Part shown: positions 25,183 to 31,548 of the stretch, in pieces
Position numbering within the stretch: the stretch's first letter is position 1
Layout: the number at the start of each line of letters is the position of its first letter
Assembly: GCA_900549215.1 (NCBI GenBank)
Contig: URNJ01000002.1
Location: forward strand, 1 to 31,548
Length of the DNA stretch: 31,548 nt
Reading direction: 5' to 3'
Source of the DNA: an uncultured Collinsella sp.
GTDB lineage: Bacteria; Actinomycetota; Coriobacteriia; Coriobacteriales; Coriobacteriaceae
Made by a program: the position numbers and the translations under genes
The notes under the pieces: generated by a model
What the model was told of the DNA's origin: nothing
Databases searched by the model: none
The model's input: the letters and a program-made list of their open reading frames with translations, nothing else

Positions 25183-25581
25183 ATGAGAAAGATAGTTGTG
25201 GCGAGCCATTCCCTTCTCGCCCAGGGCTTCAAGGACACCCTCGAGTTCCTTACGGGTAAGAGCGACGTCGTCAACGCCGTGTGCGCCTACGTGAACGACA
25301 ACGGCGAGGGGCTCGACGCGGCGGTTGAGGCGGCGCTTTCGGGCACTGACGAGGTCGTCGTCCTCACCGACGCGCTCGGCGGCAGCGTGAACCAGCGCTT
25401 CTCCCGCTTCGCCTCCGACCGGATCCACGTGATCGCGGGTGTCAACCTCCCGCTCGCCATGACGGTCGCGCTCGCGCGCCCCGACGAGAAACTCGACTTC
25501 GACGCCCTCGTCGACGAGGCGCGCCAGCAGATCGTCTACGTGAACGGTGCCAGTTCCGCCGAGTGCGAAGACGACGAATAG
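25183..25581 (+). CDS. PTS EIIA, mannose/fructose/sorbose family
   Basis: A 132-residue cytosolic phosphocarrier with the phosphohistidine His9 in VVASHSLLAQGF. It takes phosphate from HPr and gives it to EIIB. LTDALGGSVNQRFSRF is the family's second conserved block. A separate EIIA supplies the full relay for this island PTS. The regulator upstream carries a related EIIA-like domain, so the two may compete for phosphate. Confidence 0.92.
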   Translation: MRKIVVASHSLLAQGFKDTLEFLTGKSDVVNAVCAYVNDNGEGLDAAVEAALSGTDEVVVLTDALGGSVNQRFSRFASDRIHVIAGVNLPLAMTVALARPDEKLDFDALVDEARQQIVYVNGASSAECEDDE

Positions 25582-25593
25582 AGGAGGTCGACG

Positions 25594-26718
25594 ATGAGAG
25601 AGTTCCTTAAGGACGTGTGGATGCACGGCGGTGAGGAAAGCCGCGCCATCACCCCCGAGAACATCACGGGCGAGAAGGGCCGCGCCGCCATGTCGGCCAG
25701 CCACCTCGGCGTCGGCCGCAAGGGCTCGTGCTGCGTGCCCCTTGAGTCCGGCGAGACCATCACGCTCGCGGACATCGAGGGCCCCGGCATCATCCGCCAC
25801 ATCTGGATGACCGTCCCCGACAAGACCGCCGCCGGCAGCTTCGTCATGCGCGACCTCGTACTGCGCTTCTACTGGGACGACGAGGAGACCCCCTCGGTCG
25901 AGTGCCCTGTCGGCGACTTCTTCTGCAACGGCTTCGGTGAGCGCGCCATCGTCAACTCGATGCCCATCTGCGTGAACCCGACGGGCGGCATGAACTGCTA
26001 CTTCGAGATGCCTTTCAGGAAGCACGCCAAGGTCACGCTTACGAGCGAGCACCCCGGGTTCATTAAGTACATCTTCTACACGTTCAACTACGCGCTCACC
26101 GACGTGCCGGACGACGCCATGTACTTCCACGCCCGTTTTAACCGCGAGCGCAGCACCCGCAGGGGCGTCGACTACACCGTGCTCGACGGCGTGCGCGGTA
26201 AGGGCTACTACGTCGGCACCTACATGGCCCTGTGCGCCCTGGAGCGCTATTGGTGGGGCGAGGGCGAGATGAAGTTCTTCCTCGACGGCGACGAGGAGTT
26301 CCCCACGGTCACCTCGACGGGAGCCGAGGACTACTTCGGCGGTGCCTGGGCCTTCCTCGACAGGCCGCCCCACGCGCTGCCCGAGGCGCAGTGCTTCAAC
26401 ACGCTGTTCGCCGGCTACCCGTACCGCTCGACGCGCGACGCCACGCGCGACCGCTTCAGCGCGGGCAAGCCGAACCCGAACCCGATGCTCGCGACCAACG
26501 ACGACGCGCTGCCCAGGCACGGCCTCTACAGGTGGCACCTTCCCGACCCGATCTCGTTCAAGGAGGACCTGCGCGTGACGTTCCAGGACCTCGGCAACGA
26601 CGACATCAAGCTCTACGAGCGCGAGGACGACATCTCCACCGTCGCCTACTGGTACCAAAGCGAGCCGCACGCCGTGCTCGCCCCGTTTGCCGCAAGGCAG
26701 GACCGCGTGCCCAGGTAG
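25594..26718 (+). CDS. GH172 (DUF2961) glycosidase, cytosolic
   Basis: A 374-residue member of DUF2961/GH172. Known members are a bifidobacterial difructose dianhydride I synthase/hydrolase and alpha-D-arabinofuranosidases, so the family acts on alpha-linked fructofuranose or arabinofuranose. Typical stretches are LADIEGPGIIRHIWMTV, CPVGDFFCNGFG, a glutamate-rich TSTGAEDYFGGAW and a C-terminal RWHLPDPISFKEDLRVTFQ. There is no signal peptide, so it acts on imported sugar. It starts 12 bp after EIIA with GAGGAGG. The downstream fructokinase-like ROK enzyme favours a fructose-containing substrate. Whether it accepts a phosphorylated substrate, as import by the PTS would give, is unknown. Confidence 0.88.
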   Translation: MREFLKDVWMHGGEESRAITPENITGEKGRAAMSASHLGVGRKGSCCVPLESGETITLADIEGPGIIRHIWMTVPDKTAAGSFVMRDLVLRFYWDDEETPSVECPVGDFFCNGFGERAIVNSMPICVNPTGGMNCYFEMPFRKHAKVTLTSEHPGFIKYIFYTFNYALTDVPDDAMYFHARFNRERSTRRGVDYTVLDGVRGKGYYVGTYMALCALERYWWGEGEMKFFLDGDEEFPTVTSTGAEDYFGGAWAFLDRPPHALPEAQCFNTLFAGYPYRSTRDATRDRFSAGKPNPNPMLATNDDALPRHGLYRWHLPDPISFKEDLRVTFQDLGNDDIKLYEREDDISTVAYWYQSEPHAVLAPFAARQDRVPR

Positions 26719-26745
26719 GGTCGCCTCGAAACAAGCCAACGTTAT

Positions 26746-26783
26746 GGGCGCCCGCGGTTGACCATGACTGCGGGCGTCCCTTT
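26746..26783 (+). other. Attenuator-like hairpin between GH172 and ROK kinase genes
   Basis: GGGCGCCCGCGGT (26746-26758) pairs with ACTGCGGGCGTCCC (26767-26780) with one bulged T and one wobble pair. Only TTT follows, so read-through to the kinase is expected. Confidence 0.55.
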
Positions 26784-26797
26784 GTAAGGAGGATCGC

Positions 26798-27682
26798 ATG
26801 AGCGAAAAGCAAATGAGGCTCGGCGCCCTCGAGGCCGGCGGGACCAAGATGGTCTGTGCCGTGGTGTCCGGCGACGGCGAGGTCCTCGACCGTATGGAGA
26901 CCCCGACGCTTACGCCCGCCGAGACCGTCCCACAAATGGTCGAGTGGTTCACCGCCCGCGATGTGAACGCGTTGGGCATCGGCGCCTTCGGCCCGACCTG
27001 CGTCGACCCCAACGATGAGCGCTACGGTTCCATCCTCCAGACGCCCAAGCTCGCGTGGCGAGGCTATGGTCTTCGCGCCGCGTTCGCCGACGCCCTCGGG
27101 ATTCCGGTGACCTACGACACGGACGTGAACGTTGCCTGCCTCGGCGAAGTAGTCTTCGGCTGCTGCAAGGGGCTCGAGGACGCCGTCTACGTGACCATCG
27201 GCACCGGCGTGGGCGCGGGCGTCATGTGCGCGGGCAGGCTCCTTCACGGCATGCTGCACCCCGAGGCCGGCCACATGCTGGTAAGGACCCGTCCCACCGA
27301 GGAGGGACGCTGCGTCTGCCCGAGCCACGCGAGCTGTCTCGAGGGCCTCGCCTCCGGCCCCGCCATCGCCGCGCGCTGGGGAAAGCCCGCGGCCGAGCTC
27401 GCGGACAACGCTGAGGTGTGGGCGCTCGAGGGGGATTATCTGGGGCAGATGTGCGCGAACCTCGTGCTCATGTACTCGCCTCGCCGTATCGTCCTCGGCG
27501 GCGGCGTGATGCACCAGGAGCAGCTCTACGGCATCGTCCGCAAGAAGACCCTCGAATATCTGGGTGGCTACATCCAGACCGCCGAGCTTAAGGACATAGA
27601 GAGCTACATCTGCGCCCCGGGCTGCGGCGGCGACCAAGGAATCCTCGGCGCGGCCGAGCTGGCAAGAAGGACGCTCGCGTAA
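26798..27682 (+). CDS. ROK-family fructokinase-like sugar kinase
   Basis: A 294-residue sugar kinase. The N-terminal phosphate loop LGALEAGGTKMVCAVV matches the fructokinase branch of ROK, in which Glu replaces the usual Asp. TDVNVACLGE and GTGVGAG follow. The zinc site is HPEAGHM with CVCPSHASCLEGLASGPA, as in ScrK-type enzymes. It should phosphorylate fructose, or possibly another ketose or hexose, released by the GH172 enzyme. The start follows AAGGAGG. It is the last gene of the operon before a very strong terminator. Confidence 0.9.
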   Translation: MSEKQMRLGALEAGGTKMVCAVVSGDGEVLDRMETPTLTPAETVPQMVEWFTARDVNALGIGAFGPTCVDPNDERYGSILQTPKLAWRGYGLRAAFADALGIPVTYDTDVNVACLGEVVFGCCKGLEDAVYVTIGTGVGAGVMCAGRLLHGMLHPEAGHMLVRTRPTEEGRCVCPSHASCLEGLASGPAIAARWGKPAAELADNAEVWALEGDYLGQMCANLVLMYSPRRIVLGGGVMHQEQLYGIVRKKTLEYLGGYIQTAELKDIESYICAPGCGGDQGILGAAELARRTLA

Positions 27683-27714
27683 CTTGCGCTCTCTCCGCCA
27701 TACAACGCGTTAAG

Positions 27715-27776
27715 AAAAGACGAGCGTTTCTTGCCAATTGGGCGGCAAGAAGCGCTCGTCTTTTGCATTTTTGTCT
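27715..27776. terminator. Strong bidirectional terminator, end of the PTS-GH172-ROK operon
   Basis: A 21-bp stem (27715-27735 with 27744-27764) has one T-G wobble and an 8-base loop. The arms begin AAAA and end TTTT, so both strands carry a T-run; on the plus strand GCATTTTTG follows. It also separates the operon from the minus-strand methyltransferase cluster. Confidence 0.95.
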
Positions 27777-27777
27777 C

Positions 27778-28608
27778 TCAAAATCTTATTTTCACGATTT
27801 GCATTTTCATCCCGTTGTCACCGACCCTTGCGAGAAACCGGAAAAAGCCGCTGACAGAAGGGTCTCTCAAATCGTTGTAACCCAGCATATAGCCGCGACT
27901 TGTGACCTGCAGACGGCTGTTCTACGCGCCGATTTCCTTGGCGGCATCCGAAACCGCAAAATATGCCCCAACATCCTTGATTTTTGCAGTCTTAAGCCAT
28001 GTTTTTGCGATCATCTTTACTGCCGTCCGATTGGCAGCATCAAAGACCAGCACACCGCCGGGGAAAGCGTCCGCCATCTCCCGCACCAGTTCCCGGACCT
28101 GCTGGGTCAGAAAGTAATAGAACACCCCGGAGGCAAAGAACACCGCCCCGCCGGAGGCATCGATCTTGTCAAACCATGCGGGGTCTTTCAGGTCGCAGGG
28201 GATGTTTTGCTCCCGCTCCCCGGCGGGCAGCAGCTGCTGCCGCAAGGCAATCACATCCGGGAAGTCCAGATTGTAGATCTTGCATCTACCGTTGTCGCAG
28301 GTTCTGCCGGTGTTGTCCAGCCCGCAGCCCAGATTGACCACCGCCGCATTGGGGTGGCCTTTCAGGTAATCCCGCACCTCGAAAGCAAGATCACCCTGCC
28401 GCATGGCCACCTCCAGCGCACCAAAGCGCTGCATCAGGCTGCGGGAGTTTTTCTCTGCCTCTGAAAAGTCGTAGTCGATTTGGTCGAGCAGACGAACCGC
28501 TGTTTCATCCCTATAAAGGTTCGGGTACAGCTCCGTACACAGCTTCCGGGAATACAGCGGGAGGATCAGCGTCTCCTGAACGGTGTTTTTCTCAATTTTA
28601 CATTTCAT
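27778..28608 (-). pseudogene. LCMT-like SAM methyltransferase, interrupted by an in-frame TAG
   Basis: From the ATG at 28608 (after GAGGAAG) the frame gives 228 residues and meets TAG at 27922-27924. Beyond it the same frame continues for 47 residues (SRGYMLGYNDLRDPSVSGF and a basic end) to TGA at 27778, giving the usual length of about 276. The segment after the stop looks like the expected C-terminus. A tryptophan codon TGG changed to TAG is the simplest explanation. The N-terminal part resembles leucine-carboxyl/polyketide O-methyltransferases (LPLYSRKLCTELYPNLYRDE; AAVVNLGCGLDNTGR as SAM motif I). GC content and codon style are lower than in the neighbouring PTS operon. Confidence 0.75.
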
Positions 28609-28619
28609 AGGTTTCTTCC

Positions 28620-28871
28620 TCAGTGAATAAAAACTGTCACAATTGCCGCCAACACAGCCGCTATGACCGTCATGCCTATCGCCATGTGCAGGATGGATGC
28701 AAAAATGTTTGCCCCGCCGCCGCAGCCGCAATCCAGCACCTCGGCATTTGGCGCAAGTCGTAAAAATCGAAGCCCCCACCGCGCCACAGGGCTGTGGCCC
28801 AGATTCATCATGGCAACCATAAGGTTTCCGCCGAGGCCCACGGGCTTGCGGGTGTTTTCAAAGAACGACAT
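28620..28871 (-). pseudogene. Truncated class I SAM methyltransferase fused to a membrane peptide
   Basis: The ATG at 28871 follows GGAGGGG. Residues 1-57 are a methyltransferase N-terminus (MSFFENTRKPVGLGGNLMVA and VLDCGCGGGANI, SAM motif I). The rest of the domain is missing. After ANI the sequence changes to ASILHMAIGMTVIAAVLAA with a short end, a single hydrophobic segment unrelated to methyltransferases. The junction near 28700-28705 looks like an internal deletion that joined two genes. The start overlaps the end of the upstream methyltransferase by 14 bp. Confidence 0.7.
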
Positions 28872-29487
28872 CTGGCCCCTCCGATTTTGTGCATTCCGCA
28901 TAGGTCAACGGGAACGAGGCCTTCAGCACCGCGCTTTTCTGCACCGCCCAGCCGTTTTGACGCAGGAAACGTAGATATTCCTCGCTTGTCCATCAGCTGT
29001 GGAGGGGGAATCCCGCCATACTCATGAAAAAGGCTTTTGCCTTGCCGGAAACCGAGTTCCCCGCGTGGGTGAAGGTTGGCGCGATGAGCACGCCGTCGTC
29101 CTTCAGCACCCGCCTGATTTCTTGCAGGGCCTTTTCCGGATGCGGCACTATGTGAAGCGCGTTGGACGCGATCACCACTTCGAAGGACTTCTGTGCATAG
29201 GGCAGGCAGAACATATCTTGTACGGAAAAGTGTAACTTTGCGGATTGATTGTCCCGCTTTGCTTCAAGGATCATCTGTGCAGAAGCGTCCGTAGCCTCGA
29301 TGTGCGCCGCCGCATTCACAATGTTCTTTGCGATAAGCCCCGTGCCGGTGGCAACCTCCAGTACGGTTTTTGCTTTCACAACCGGCCCGATCAGCTCATA
29401 CATCTTCTCATACGCCGCCCGGTCCTTTCGCATGAAACGCTCGTACCGACCGGCATTCTTGTCCCAGAAGCCCTTGCGTTCGTGCAT
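28858..29487 (-). pseudogene. UbiE-like SAM methyltransferase, interrupted by an in-frame TGA
   Basis: The ATG at 29487 follows a G-rich site. The product starts MHERKGFWDKNAGRYERFM and has SAM motif I VLEVATGTGLIAKN, then SFEVVIASNALHIVPHPEKA and LKDDGVLIAPTF, typical of small methyltransferases. A TGA at 28993-28995 ends it after 164 residues. The frame then stays open for 45 codons (WTSEEYLRFLRQNGWAVQKS), which matches the expected C-terminus, to TGA at 28858. CGA to TGA is a likely single change. The last codons overlap the start of the next methyltransferase, as expected for a once-intact operon. Confidence 0.75.
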
Positions 29488-29504
29488 GGCTATCGCCCCC
29501 AAAC

Positions 29505-29522
29505 AGTTAGAGCAATCTAACT
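29505..29522. promoter_or_regulatory. Palindromic operator candidate in the methyltransferase leader
   Basis: AGTTAGA-GCAA-TCTAACT, perfect 7-bp arms, lies between the likely -10 (TATAGT on the minus strand, next to it) and the start codon at 29487. Confidence 0.55.
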
Positions 29523-29546
29523 ATAACACACGAATCATGAAGTAAG

Positions 29547-29562
29547 ATAAGGCTAACCTTAT
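29547..29562. promoter_or_regulatory. Iron-box-like palindrome upstream of the methyltransferase cluster
   Basis: On the minus strand this reads ATAAGGTTAGCCTTAT, with 6-bp arms. It resembles the DtxR/IdeR-type consensus TTAGGTTAGCCTAA. It would overlap the -35 region of the minus-strand promoter. Confidence 0.5.
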
Positions 29563-29714
29563 TTTCTTGGCTAAGACGCATCTCTTCGGCTTCCGCTTAT
29601 AGCGGCGCGAGTCAGATGCTAGGTTGGAGCTGAAGAAGGAGCTTGGCGGACAGGTAGGTCGATACCGGTTCCCGGAACGGTGATCCAGCCAATTACACCA
29701 GGGCTCTAGTCATT

Positions 29715-29726
29715 GAGTGGGAGTAA
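29715..29726 (+). other. Attachment site copy at the right end of the island (attR)
   Basis: GAGTGGGAGTAA, identical to the last 12 bases of guaA and in the same orientation. Read in the guaA frame it gives LVIEWE and a stop, against ATIEWE in guaA. Confidence 0.7.
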
Positions 29727-29840
29727 GCCGATGGGGCTTTGACTTGCACTTTTGAGTGCCGCACTGTGCCGCTGAGTTTCGTTTTGTACGAGAATCACGG
29801 CAAAGCCGCCAGCGACGGCGGTGGGTAAAAACGATCATCG

Positions 29841-29878
29841 AGTCTCCGTTCCCGCGTTGGGACGGAGACTTTTTCTTT
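29841..29878 (+). terminator. Intrinsic terminator, orphan
   Basis: AGTCTCCGTTCC (29841-29852) pairs with GGGACGGAGACT (29859-29870) with one wobble, followed by TTTTCTTT. No intact plus-strand gene precedes it, so it may belong to a lost gene at this att site. Confidence 0.85.
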
Positions 29879-30032
29879 GTCGTTTCACTCACTTTTACCT
29901 GCGATTATTTTCATTTAGGAGCTTGCGTGCTATTCAGGAGTGAAAAGACCCGACAGTGGTCTGATATTGAATGCTCCACGCCCCCCCTAGCGTAGGGCAA
30001 GAGTAGCCTTTACAAACCCTCTCGATATTAAG

Positions 30033-30071
30033 TTGACAGCTGAATATAGCTGTTTACCTCGGGGTTATAAT
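30033..30071 (+). promoter_or_regulatory. Promoter region of the terminal two-gene operon
   Basis: TTGACA (30033-30038) and TATAAT (30066-30071) are both perfect consensus hexamers but 27 bases apart, too far for one ordinary sigma-70 promoter. An inverted repeat ACAGCT-GAATAT-AGCTGT (30036-30053) overlaps the TTGACA. A distorting MerR-type activator or two separate promoters could explain the spacing. Confidence 0.5.
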
Positions 30072-30107
30072 CGTCTCAACCATATATTTCCTCTAGATAG
30101 GTTGCCC

Positions 30108-30758
30108 ATGATGTTCAACACCGCCGAATCGCTTCTTATTGTCGAGGCCGGAAACACCGGCAAGTTCTCCAAGCTTCTCTACAACATGATTGGAAAGAAC
30201 GATGACACAGAGGCTGGTCCGACCGGCCCCGTCGACGGCAGCGTCGATGCCTCCATCTTCAACGAGGACCAGTTCGCTCAGACCGCCATCTCGTCGAGTC
30301 AGAAGGTCGTCTTCATCGGCTGGCCGGAAGGCACCGGAGACTACATCGATGCGATTCGGCTCGACAACCCCGAAGCCATCGACGAGGAAGGCGTCTACAT
30401 CGGCGTGAGCGGGAACCACGCCTGCATCACGGTGAATACCGAGCCGCCTTCCAAGGAGGACTACTGGAAGTTCCTCGAAAGGGCAAGGGAGCATGGCATG
30501 GAGTTCGATGACCTTCTCGCGGCCCTGCGCCCCGGAGAGAAGGCGGCGGAACCCGAAGAAAGCAATGATTCCAATCCCGTGCTTGGTTTTGCCAAAATGG
30601 TAGGCAAGACCATCGGGAGGGCTGCCGCCGATGGCGCGAACGGCATCAACCAGGCCGTCGTCCTCCATCAGAAGGCGGGCGAGATCCGCGACCAACGCTA
30701 CCAGTACGCTGTGAAACGCTTCTATCACGAGAAGCTCAGGAGCTTCGTCGAGGCGTAG
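30108..30758 (+). CDS. Hypothetical 216-residue protein, first gene of a two-gene operon
   Basis: I do not recognise this protein. I place the start at ATG 30108 (a second ATG is adjacent) after the weak site ATAGGT, because the frame begins to look coding there. The N-terminal half alternates hydrophobic and acidic segments, with ESLLIVEAGNTGKFSKLL and KVVFIGWPEGTGDYIDAI. A low-complexity Glu/Ser linker (about residues 145-158) leads to a helical, basic C-terminus (VLHQKAGEIRDQRYQYAVKR). No signal peptide. Its stop is two bases before the next ATG, so the two are probably translated together. GC-rich, as in the core genome. Confidence 0.7.
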   Translation: MMFNTAESLLIVEAGNTGKFSKLLYNMIGKNDDTEAGPTGPVDGSVDASIFNEDQFAQTAISSSQKVVFIGWPEGTGDYIDAIRLDNPEAIDEEGVYIGVSGNHACITVNTEPPSKEDYWKFLERAREHGMEFDDLLAALRPGEKAAEPEESNDSNPVLGFAKMVGKTIGRAAADGANGINQAVVLHQKAGEIRDQRYQYAVKRFYHEKLRSFVEA

Positions 30759-30760
30759 GG

Positions 30761-31548
30761 ATGAACGATTTCGACAAGGGGTTCGAGTTCTCCGCGCGCC
30801 ATGCCGCCGCCGTGCCCGCCGGGATGGATGCTGCGAGCTGGGTGAACAGCGTGGAGGCCGCCATCGAGGAGCTGTACTCCGCGATGAACTCCTACGACCA
30901 CTACAAAAACAGCAAGGCGGCGCAGGACTCCCTCAAGGGATTCCTGGCGGAGGAATGGGCCTTTGGGACGGCGAACGTCGACGCTGCCGTTAAGAGGGTC
31001 GACGCCAAGGGCATCAGGCTCGACTCGCACGACCTCGGGTCTGCGGATGTGGCCTGGGGCGCCGATCAGTACCAGCTCAAGTTCCTGACCGACCCGAAGA
31101 ACATCGCGCGCAAGCTCGCGACGACGCTTCGCGATTCGTACAACGGCAGGCCGAAAAGATATGCGGATCTCTCTTTTGACGAGTGGGCCGTCGAGAAGGG
31201 CTTCGCGGGCAAAACCCCAGACGACTTGCTCTACGGCGACATGGGCGGCCTGATCCCGTCGGACAAGCTTGAAGCAGCCAAGCAGTACACGCTGATACGC
31301 ATCGAGCGCGCGAAAGGCCGCGGCTTGGACGAAGAGGTGCAGCGCTGGACGAAGGTGCGCGACAACCTGACGGACCGAATCGAGACACCTGAGGGCGTCG
31401 AGGGCAGGCCCGCCACGAACGAGGAGATGCGCCGAAAGGCGATCGACGTCTCGAACAAGAAGAAGCTCGACCCTGCGGACGACGGCATGACCACGTCCCA
31501 ACTAATCGCTGCGAGCGACATAGTGAAGCAATCGCTCAAGGCCGGCGG
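30761..31548 (+). CDS. Hypothetical protein, second gene of the operon; runs off the window end
   Basis: Open for 262 codons from ATG 30761 to the window end. The start is MNDFDKGFEFSARHAAAVPA. It has a helical N-terminal part (VNSVEAAIEELYSAMNSYDH), a middle part with VAWGADQYQLKFLTDPKNIA and RPKRYADLSFDEWAVEKGFA, and a charged helical section after residue 175. The middle, with repeated mentions of movement-like KFLTDP, DEW and AADD-type acidic clusters, does not match a family I know. Such long multi-domain unknowns next to an island end are often defence or toxin genes, but nothing in the visible part proves it. Confidence 0.65.
   Translation, partial: MNDFDKGFEFSARHAAAVPAGMDAASWVNSVEAAIEELYSAMNSYDHYKNSKAAQDSLKGFLAEEWAFGTANVDAAVKRVDAKGIRLDSHDLGSADVAWGADQYQLKFLTDPKNIARKLATTLRDSYNGRPKRYADLSFDEWAVEKGFAGKTPDDLLYGDMGGLIPSDKLEAAKQYTLIRIERAKGRGLDEEVQRWTKVRDNLTDRIETPEGVEGRPATNEEMRRKAIDVSNKKKLDPADDGMTTSQLIAASDIVKQSLKAG

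Larger units (their letters stand above)
19465..29726. mobile_element. Genomic island integrated at guaA
   Basis: About 10.3 kb lies between two direct copies of the guaA 3' end. The cargo is accessory: a LevR-like regulator with a sugar PTS operon, and a decayed methyltransferase cluster with a different base and codon style. No integrase, excisionase or relaxase is recognisable inside, so the element is either a remnant or moved by an integrase encoded elsewhere. The unknown genes after 29726 may belong to a second element in tandem. Boundaries rest on the repeat only. Confidence 0.65.
29488..30107. other. Intergenic region at the right end of the island
   Basis: Besides the two palindromes, the attachment repeat and the terminator listed here, no complete gene is visible. 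The stretch 29606-29673 reads RRESDARLELKKELGGQVGR plus YRFPER and a stop on the plus strand, after a TAG; this looks like a short protein remnant but I cannot identify it. The part from 29880 to 30030 shows nothing. Confidence 0.4.

Noticed and set aside
25180..27012. A 610-codon minus-strand frame opposite EIIA, GH172 and ROK genes
   Set aside because: Composition of valine, arginine and glutamate without any fold signal; crosses three real genes and their ribosome binding sites.

Overview
The window looks like a chromosomal segment of a high-GC gut actinobacterium of the class Coriobacteriia, most probably Collinsella or a close relative. This is inferred from the roughly 60% GC, strong AGGAGG-type ribosome binding sites, the mix of anaerobic glycerol and PTS sugar genes, and the presence of murT. 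I could not run a database search, so the genus is an inference.

Layout. (1) 1-3032, minus strand: two co-transcribed TPR-like proteins of unknown role, then murT (lipid II amidation), which carries an apparent single-base frameshift. (2) 3533-8525, plus strand: an iron-type alcohol dehydrogenase, two tandem glycerol dehydrogenase paralogues and a four-cluster 4Fe-4S protein, separated by good terminators. (3) 8657-13970: an alpha-glucoside locus. A GntR/HutC regulator and a zinc alcohol dehydrogenase (minus) face a PTS EIICB and an NAD-dependent GH4 6-phospho-alpha-glucosidase (plus); TCTAGA-core operator-like sites lie between. (4) 14098-15569: ychF and a DUF1648 membrane protein. (5) 15579-16263: a small unknown gene and a divergent XRE regulator around a perfect 24-bp palindrome. 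(6) 16585-19464: ansA and guaA, divergent.

The 3' end of guaA is duplicated: a 12-bp repeat that encodes its last codons recurs in the same orientation at 29715-29726. The roughly 10.3 kb between the copies reads as a genomic island inserted at guaA. It holds a LevR-like regulator, a complete mannose-family PTS (IIB, IIC, IID, IIA), a cytosolic GH172/DUF2961 glycosidase and a ROK fructokinase-like enzyme. Together they form a plausible pathway for import, hydrolysis and phosphorylation of a fructofuranose-containing oligosaccharide such as a difructose anhydride. The regulator's AAA+ domain lacks the GAFTGA loop and the Walker B acidic pair, so it should not work as a sigma-54 activator. Next comes a strong 21-bp-stem terminator, then three methyltransferase genes in tandem on the minus strand, each broken in a different way.

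Beyond the second repeat, 30108 to the window end holds a two-gene operon of unknown function. Short inverted repeats with a similar loop and unrelated stems sit in several intergenic regions.
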